Shown piece after piece: positions 58,724 through 64,000 of a stretch of DNA of 64,000 nucleotides (position 1 is the stretch's first letter; each line of letters opens with the position of its first letter). The stretch comes from Zerene cesonia (lineage: Eukaryota > Arthropoda > Insecta > Lepidoptera > Pieridae), in NCBI RefSeq assembly GCF_012273895.1, contig NC_052108.1, forward strand, positions 8,866,001 through 8,930,000, read 5' to 3'. Both the position numbers and the translations under genes were made by a program. The notes beneath the pieces were generated by a model. The model searched no databases, was not told the origin of the DNA, and saw only the letters and a program-made list of their open reading frames with translations.

Positions 58724-60823
58724 TCGTTCTTCGGGCGATCGTACAACAACCTGAACTCAATTACGGAATGCAAGAACAATGGAGAGTGCGTGATCAACAA
58801 GAAGAACAGGACCGCCTGCAAAGCGTGTCGACTGCGGAAGTGCCTCATGGTGGGCATGTCCAAGTCTGGCTCGCGCTACGGCCGTCGCTCCAACTGGTTC
58901 AAGATCCACTGCCTCTTGCAAGAGCAACAACAAGCGGCGCAGACACAATCCCCACCCAGGGTGCCCCCATCCCCTCATCACATGGCACCACCCTTCCCCC
59001 CACATCTGTTCCCGGGCTTAGCGAGACCTAGGACAAAAGAAGAACTCGCCTTACTCGGCTTAGATGACTACAAACCTTGCTCAGGCTCTCCAGACTCTCA
59101 TCGCAGCGACTCATCTCCAAAACTGGACGAGAAATCTCGCATCACACAGTCCAGACCACCAGATAGACCTCTCACTCCGCCGAGAGACTTTGTCCATTTG
59201 CCTCTAGCCAATATATCCTTGCCCCATTTTCCACATTCACCATTTCTACCACCGCCACCATTCAGTCCGTTTGCGACTAGCCATCCTCTGCTGTTTCCAC
59301 CTGGCTTCCACCCGATGTACTCCAGACAATTACTAGATCACGCAGCATTACGACAAGCTGCTGAAAATAATAATGATGTGAGAATCGACGACCACAACAC
59401 GGAGTCATCGAAACGGTTCTTCTTGGATGAGATTTTAAAGCAACAAAGATCGNNNNNNNNNNNNNNNNNNNNNNNNNNNNNNNNNNNNNNNNNNNNNNNN
59501 NNNNNNNNNNNNNNNNNNNNNNNNNNNNNNNNNNNNNNNNNNNNNNNNNNNNNNNNNNNNNNNNNNNNNNNNNNNNNNNNNNNNNNNNNNNNNNNNNNNN
59601 NNNNNNNNNNNNNNNNNNNNNNNNNNNNNNNNNNNNNNNNNNNNNNNNNNNNNNNNNNNNNNNNNNNNNNNNNNNNNNNNNNNNNNNNNNNNNNNNNNNN
59701 NNNNNNNNNNNNNNNNNNNNNNNNNNNNNNNNNNNNNNNNNNNNNNNNNNNNNNNNNNNNNNNNNNNNNNNNNNNNNNNNNNNNNNNNNNNNNNNNNNNN
59801 NNNNNNNNNNNNNNNNNNNNNNNNNNNNNNNNNNNNNNNNNNNNNNNNNNNNNNNNNNNNNNNNNNNNNNNNNNNNNNNNNNNNNNNNNNNNNNNNNNNN
59901 NNNNNNNNNNNNNNNNNNNNNNNNNNNNNNNNNNNNNNNNNNNNNNNNNNNNNNNNNNNNNNNNNNNNNNNNNNNNNNNNNNNNNNNNNNNNNNNNNNNN
60001 NNNNNNNNNNNNNNNNNNNNNNNNNNNNNNNNNNNNNNNNNNNNNNNNNNNNNNNNNNNNNNNNNNNNNNNNNNNNNNNNNNNNNNNNNNNNNNNNNNNN
60101 NNNNNNNNNNNNNNNNNNNNNNNNNNNNNNNNNNNNNNNNNNNNNNNNNNNNNNNNNNNNNNNNNNNNNNNNNNNNNNNNNNNNNNNNNNNNNNNNNNNN
60201 NNNNNNNNNNNNNNNNNNNNNNNNNNNNNNNNNNNNNNNNNNNNNNNNNNNNNNNNNNNNNNNNNNNNNNNNNNNNNNNNNNNNNNNNNNNNNNNNNNNN
60301 NNNNNNNNNNNNNNNNNNNNNNNNNNNNNNNNNNNNNNNNNNNNNNNNNNNNNNNNNNNNNNNNNNNNNNNNNNNNNNNNNNNNNNNNNNNNNNNNNNNN
60401 NNNNNNNNNNNNNNNNNNNNNNNNNNNNNNNNNNNNNNNNNNNNNNNNNNNNATGTGAGAATCGACGACCACAACACGGAGTCATCGAAACGGTTCTTCT
60501 TGGATGAGATTTTAAAGCAACAAAGATCGCAACCGCCACAAGAAGATGTCATATCTGAAGCCGAGTTTGTGCCGACACCGCCAGCAGAGAGGAGAACCTC
60601 AGAATCACCGTTACAAGAGAATCCAATGGACTTGTCCGTGAAATCTGACGGAAGGTCGAGTTCAGCCCGGCGGCGGTCCGACGACAGTGAAGTTATAGCG
60701 CCAGATAATGACGATCCGGAGTCAGCGAGCGACCGCGCGTCAGCCAGTGAGGACGAGGACGTGTCCTACTCACAAATAAAGAGGATCAAGCTCCACCCCC
60801 TCGATCTAACGACCAAAGTGTGA
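58724..60823 (+). CDS. knrl: Knirps-family nuclear receptor, coding exon 2 (second zinc finger to stop)
   Basis: The exon opens S-F-F-G-R-S in phase 0 after TTCCAG. Visible in order: second zinc finger with C42, C48, C58 and C61 plus C66; the family-specific extension around G75-S-R-Y-G-R-R-S-N-W-F-K-I-H-C-L-L-Q-E93 that follows the finger; a Pro/Ser/His-rich middle; a RFFLDEIL segment; PMDLSVK at 60623-60643, a CtBP-binding PxDLS motif; and PLDLTTK at 60797-60817 just before the TGA at 60821-60823. There is no ligand-binding domain, as expected. The role is inferred as a short-range transcriptional repressor using CtBP. A 1000-N run interrupts the exon; see the gap entry. Removing the duplicated overlap gives a 366-residue protein, close in size to Drosophila family members, with the two motifs at about 301-307 and 359-365. 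Knirps-related is preferred over eagle but paralogy is unproven. Confidence 0.93.
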   Translation, partial: SFFGRSYNNLNSITECKNNGECVINKKNRTACKACRLRKCLMVGMSKSGSRYGRRSNWFKIHCLLQEQQQAAQTQSPPRVPPSPHHMAPPFPPHLFPGLARPRTKEELALLGLDDYKPCSGSPDSHRSDSSPKLDEKSRITQSRPPDRPLTPPRDFVHLPLANISLPHFPHSPFLPPPPFSPFATSHPLLFPPGFHPMYSRQLLDHAALRQAAENNNDVRIDDHNTESSKRFFLDEILKQQRSXXXXXXXXXXXXXXXXXXXXXXXXXXXXXXXXXXXXXXXXXXXXXXXXXXXXXXXXXXXXXXXXXXXXXXXXXXXXXXXXXXXXXXXXXXXXXXXXXXXXXXXXXXXXXXXXXXXXXXXXXXXXXXXXXXXXXXXXXXXXXXXXXXXXXXXXXXXXXXXXXXXXXXXXXXXXXXXXXXXXXXXXXXXXXXXXXXXXXXXXXXXXXXXXXXXXXXXXXXXXXXXXXXXXXXXXXXXXXXXXXXXXXXXXXXXXXXXXXXXXXXXXXXXXXXXXXXXXXXXXXXXXXXXXXXXXXXXXXXXXXXXXXXXXXXXXXXXXXXXXXXXXXXXXXXXXXXVRIDDHNTESSKRFFLDEILKQQRSQPPQEDVISEAEFVPTPPAERRTSESPLQENPMDLSVKSDGRSSSARRRSDDSEVIAPDNDDPESASDRASASEDEDVSYSQIKRIKLHPLDLTTKV
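59376..59452 (+). repeat. Left copy of a 77-bp sequence flanking the gap
   Basis: This 77-bp coding stretch, beginning ATGTGAGAATCGACGACC and ending CAACAAAGATCG, is identical to 60453-60529 on the other side of the N run. See the gap entry for interpretation. Confidence 0.97.
59453..60452. other. 1000-base N gap inside exon 2, probably artefactual
   Basis: The run is exactly 1000 N, a default scaffolding size. The 77 bases before it equal the 77 bases after it, so the two contigs overlap and the gap likely has no real content. The inserted 1077 bases are a multiple of three, so the frame happens to stay open through it. Minus-strand frames that seem to span the gap are therefore meaningless. 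Confidence 0.93.
60453..60529 (+). repeat. Right copy of the 77-bp sequence flanking the gap
   Basis: Identical to 59376-59452. Coding frame continues from it into QPPQEDVISEAEF and on to the stop. Confidence 0.97.
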
Positions 60824-60916
60824 CGTGATCGTCCTAAATGCAACTGAGATGGCCAGTAATCGGATTGTGATTAACTAAATAGGACGAAATACGTCGCGTT
60901 TGGCGCATTGTTATCA

Positions 60917-60922
60917 AATAAA
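60917..60922 (+). terminator. Proximal polyadenylation signal candidate
   Basis: AATAAA 94 bases after the stop codon. The downstream sequence is not strongly GT-rich, so this is the weaker of the two candidates. Confidence 0.4.
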
Positions 60923-60996
60923 GAGTCTATCCAAATACATAATATAAGTAGATTAGTGTATTGGTTTATACCCGGTTGATGGATGTACAAATTGTG

Positions 60997-61004
60997 TGTA
61001 AATA
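60997..61004 (+). promoter_or_regulatory. Pumilio-type site 1 in the 3' UTR
   Basis: TGTAAATA matches the PUF consensus UGUANAUA exactly on the mRNA strand. Confidence 0.4.
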
Positions 61005-61517
61005 TTAAATTATTGTAATCTAAGATTTAGGTTTAGTTAGTCGGTTTATTGAGAATGGCAGCCGGGTGCAACATTCCGTATAACGAAATTATAGCGTATT
61101 CGAATATAATTTATTCCTTAGTAGAATTGAATGTGTTTGATTTAACCAGTGTATTTCGGGTGCATTGTTTTTGTTTCTTTTTTTGTATTTTTTGTTTGTT
61201 TGTTAAGCTGAGTCATAGACGCAATATTAAAGTATCAGTACTTAAGTATTTACGCGGGACGCGTACTTTTCTATATGTATAGAGAAAATATACATTCATA
61301 TTGTATCGTAAACGTTACGATTATATTGATATTCGTATGGAACTGGAACTGACGTCCAGCTGTTTATTTTGTAAATTCATGACAATTTTGTATGTTAGTT
61401 AATGAATATACTCGATTGACTGTATTCCTATATATTTGCTCAAGGCCTTATATTCCTTGTACTCATTGTGATATAGACTCACACATACTCAGTAATTGTA
61501 TTTTTGGATGATGTTTT

Positions 61518-61525
61518 TGTAAATA
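61518..61525 (+). promoter_or_regulatory. Pumilio-type site 2 in the 3' UTR
   Basis: TGTAAATA again, 49 bases before the distal polyadenylation signal. A near match TGTAAATT lies at 61370-61377. Confidence 0.4.
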
Positions 61526-61573
61526 ATGTATTGTAGTTAGAACGTTTTAAATGCATTCCACGGAGACGTACAA

Positions 61574-61579
61574 AATAAA
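61574..61579 (+). terminator. Distal polyadenylation signal
   Basis: AATAAA followed 14 bases later by a T/GT-rich stretch; best candidate for the end of the gene. Confidence 0.7.
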
Positions 61580-61600
61580 ATATTCATGCACTCGATTTTT

Positions 61601-64000
61601 TGTGTTATTTCTTATTCCCCTTTTTTCATATAATATAATGACTATTTCTTATAAGAATTTGAAGGTTATGGATATAGCAACTCTCTATAGTTTCATTTTT
61701 CTTTGAATTCACAAATAATGCGGTACAATAATAATAATTAAATTTTGTATTGAAACATACACTCAATACGAAATACGTATTAGCCAATAAGATACAACTT
61801 CCAAGCTATTATATGACCATTTAGGAAGCACATCTTTAAAGAGTAACTATTGACTTTCTTGCCGATCTGTCTGGATAGAAATGACCTTCTTATTGGAGAA
61901 TTTCGGTAGTAATTTAAAAAAATGCGATGCAATTGTAAAAGTTTATAATTAAAAGAAATAAGTTTGAATTTATTAGTCATATTATTACGACGAATTAAAG
62001 ATTCTTTATAATTAAGTTATATCAAAGAGACATTAAGGTATATTTTTACAAAACACAATTTATTTTATAAATACCTATTTATTTGTTAGTAATAATAGAT
62101 AAAGGATATAACCCTTACTATTAACCCTCGAGCTCTTTACCACCACTTCTTGTTGTAGTGGCCGGTCCATTACAACGATGTATGTAATAGAATTTTAGTA
62201 ATATCTCAAATGTCATACGTACTTCATTTTTATTGTTTTATTGTATTTGCCAATAAAACACAACAAATCTGAGTTTAAATGAGTTGATTCTGAATCGAGA
62301 AAATTGAAATTCAAATGAGTGCTAAATATTCTTCTAATATATCTAAATTTAATATTCCTCTTTTTCAATTCAAATGGACGTTTTAGATTAGGACTAAGTG
62401 ATTGTCTGAAACTCTCAAAAGCGAACGTTACCCAAATATAAAGACCTTCCTGTAGCCAAGTAGTGTAGTTTTCAAACGATCTAAAATTTTTTGAGTAACT
62501 TACCTACATCTCATAGTAATTTTTCGTATTTTGTTTTACGTCAGTATTTAGAAACTATAGACTTTTTAACGGAGTTTGAACGGGATTTATTCAAAATAAA
62601 CATACATCTTCAATATCATAATATTATAGTAAAATCTTACCGCAATACGTATCTAGTTGGTTTAGTTAGTTTCGACCACAGTCCGAATAAATGACTGGTT
62701 TTGTTTGATGTTAAAATTCGGTATAATTTCAATGTATACTCCTATTGTATGATGGGATTATTCCCGTTAGATCTTCAAGGCAATTAAGTAATGAAATTCC
62801 CAAGGGCGAATGGAATAATAAACAGCATATTCGTAGAAATATATAACATGTAGTGGGATAATTTGCATTATTGCATAGTGTAATCCTCAATAAATTGCAC
62901 GTCCATTAACAATTTGCCGGTTGAACATTTACGAAAACGCATGTCAGAGATCATTGTACATCAATTATTTGTAAATACTCTTACATCACGTGTTTCGTTT
63001 CTTTGACGTTCTGCCACAGACTATATCATAATTCGTTGTTAGTGGCACAACAATTTTTTTTTTAATCTGTACAAGGAGTTTGAGGATTTATAGGTACATT
63101 CACATGTGCATTTATTGAAACAAAACTTACAGATTATAGTAAGAAATATTTAGGCCTGGCCATTCTAATCAGGATAATACGAGAAACTTATCAAATTATT
63201 GTATTGTCATTACATCCCTTATCCCTGATAAGCATATTGAATTGAATCGGTACCCTTTAAAGTGAGTTAAAATCGAGTCTCAAGGTCGGTTACATACAAA
63301 CATGCAAATAGAGCTAAGTGTGTAGTATATATTTATGCTCTCATATAAACAATAAATAATTTACAAAATGACAAATTATATATATTACCCGTAAAACGAT
63401 AAATTATTGCATTTCATAAATTTGTCAACGATCACAGATCAAACGGAATCTAATCGTTTATAATAATCAATTTATGTACTTGTATTTATCTGAATCCTAA
63501 CTGAGATTTAACAATTCATTACGAGTCGTAAAATGTTATCACTTATATACCCTATATGAGTTAAAGATTGAAAATATCTATCAGGGTCACTCACAAATAT
63601 CAAATATTACGATACATGCAATCGAAAGACAATTCTCTAAGTTGGTTAAAAAAGGTGTCTTGAGCCTCGTGAACAATTGAAAACAATTATCGCAATCGAG
63701 TTAACACCGAGACCAGTTATCAGTTAGAAAGGTGTGAAATATGGGAGGGGTGTAATTGCCATAATGTATGTACACAGTTTTTTAGAGTAACGTACGATTT
63801 TTTCAGTACAAACTTCTTGCTAGAACATAAAACGTGTTACTGGGAGGAATGGAAGGTTGGTTAGGTCTGTTTGTACTAATGGTGTAGTACTAATGCGAGT
63901 CAGACTAGCGATATTAAGTGTTCGGTAAAATTAAGTACGGAATAACTGTATAAAGAATTGATCACCCATCCAATTTTCGACCGCGACAACAGTTGCGTAA
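61601..64000. other. Gene-free stretch downstream of the gene
   Basis: AT-rich sequence with no supported coding region, RNA gene or recognised repeat. Frames at 61780-61980 (minus) and 62491-62694 (plus) have no recognisable content. A short hairpin CCACT-N9-AGTGG lies at 62143-62161. Confidence 0.5.

Larger units (their letters stand above)
60824..61600 (+). other. 3' UTR of the knirps-family gene
   Basis: The region after the TGA is AT-rich with many T-runs. It has a possible early AATAAA at 60917-60922 and a stronger one at 61574-61579. The latter is followed within 20 bases by a T/GT-rich stretch (GATTTTTTGTGTTATTTC) suitable as the downstream element, so the transcript probably ends near 61595. 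A 77-codon frame at 61049-61282 within the UTR is not recognisable as protein. Confidence 0.7.

Noticed and set aside
58702..59031. 109-codon + strand frame overlapping the start of exon 2 in another phase
   Set aside because: Shadow of the receptor exon in a different frame; it crosses the splice acceptor.
59277..60539. Long minus-strand frames spanning the N gap
   Set aside because: Most of their length is N; the rest is antisense to the receptor's coding exon.
58790..60823. A 677-residue protein starting inside exon 2
   Set aside because: The first codon is a GTG/Val within the second zinc finger; the true reading continues upstream to the splice acceptor at 58723, and 359 codons come from the gap artefact.
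1..64000. CRISPR arrays, bacterial operons, viral genes
   Set aside because: No regularly spaced direct repeats, no dense coding and no viral hallmark frames; the window is clearly eukaryotic.

Overview
This window looks like a piece of a lepidopteran (moth or butterfly) genome. It is AT-rich, eukaryotic and almost entirely non-coding. The lepidopteran assignment rests on several repeat types I recognise from that order: about 200-bp elements that begin near CCTACTAATATTATAAATG and end in CTAGT, LINE/SINE tails with the wording 'TTCGGAAAGCAG', a tRNA-like SINE, and a 5S-rRNA-like SINE piece. The exact family or species cannot be read from the sequence.

Only one protein-coding gene is convincing: a knirps-family nuclear receptor (NR0A group; knirps / knirps-related / eagle) on the + strand. 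Coding exon 1 (46958-47035) gives the start methionine and the first zinc finger. An 11.7-kb intron (47036-58723) splits the DNA-binding domain at the conserved position after C-E-G-C-K. Exon 2 (58724-60823) gives the second zinc finger, the knirps-type extension and a Pro/Ser-rich C-terminal region. That region has two PxDL(S/T)-type motifs expected to bind the corepressor CtBP. There is no ligand-binding domain, as is normal for this family. The 3' UTR runs to a good polyadenylation signal near 61574 and carries two Pumilio-type sites.

Exon 2 contains a 1000-base run of N whose two flanks are the same 77-bp sequence. This looks like two overlapping contigs joined by a default-size gap. Collapsing the overlap removes 1077 bases (359 codons, in frame) and predicts a protein of about 366 residues, not the inflated conceptual length.

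Region by region: 1-197 is assembly gap. 198-46957 is a gene desert with scattered repeat copies, two assembled foldback structures, a possible promoter/5' exon near 7.1-7.5 kb, a heat-shock-type promoter signature near 31.1 kb, and several GC-richer islands that could be enhancers. 46958-61600 is the knirps-family gene. 61600-64000 holds nothing I can identify.

The start ATG directly follows a splice-acceptor-like tract, so at least one upstream non-coding exon is likely and much of the desert may be intron or cis-regulatory DNA of this developmental gene. I did not find a new multi-gene system. The observations most worth checking are the gap artefact, the HSE/TATA promoter with no ORF behind it, a perfect palindrome of Su(H)-type sites, a 14-bp perfect hairpin in the intron, and a spaced sequence module that occurs twice 33 kb apart.
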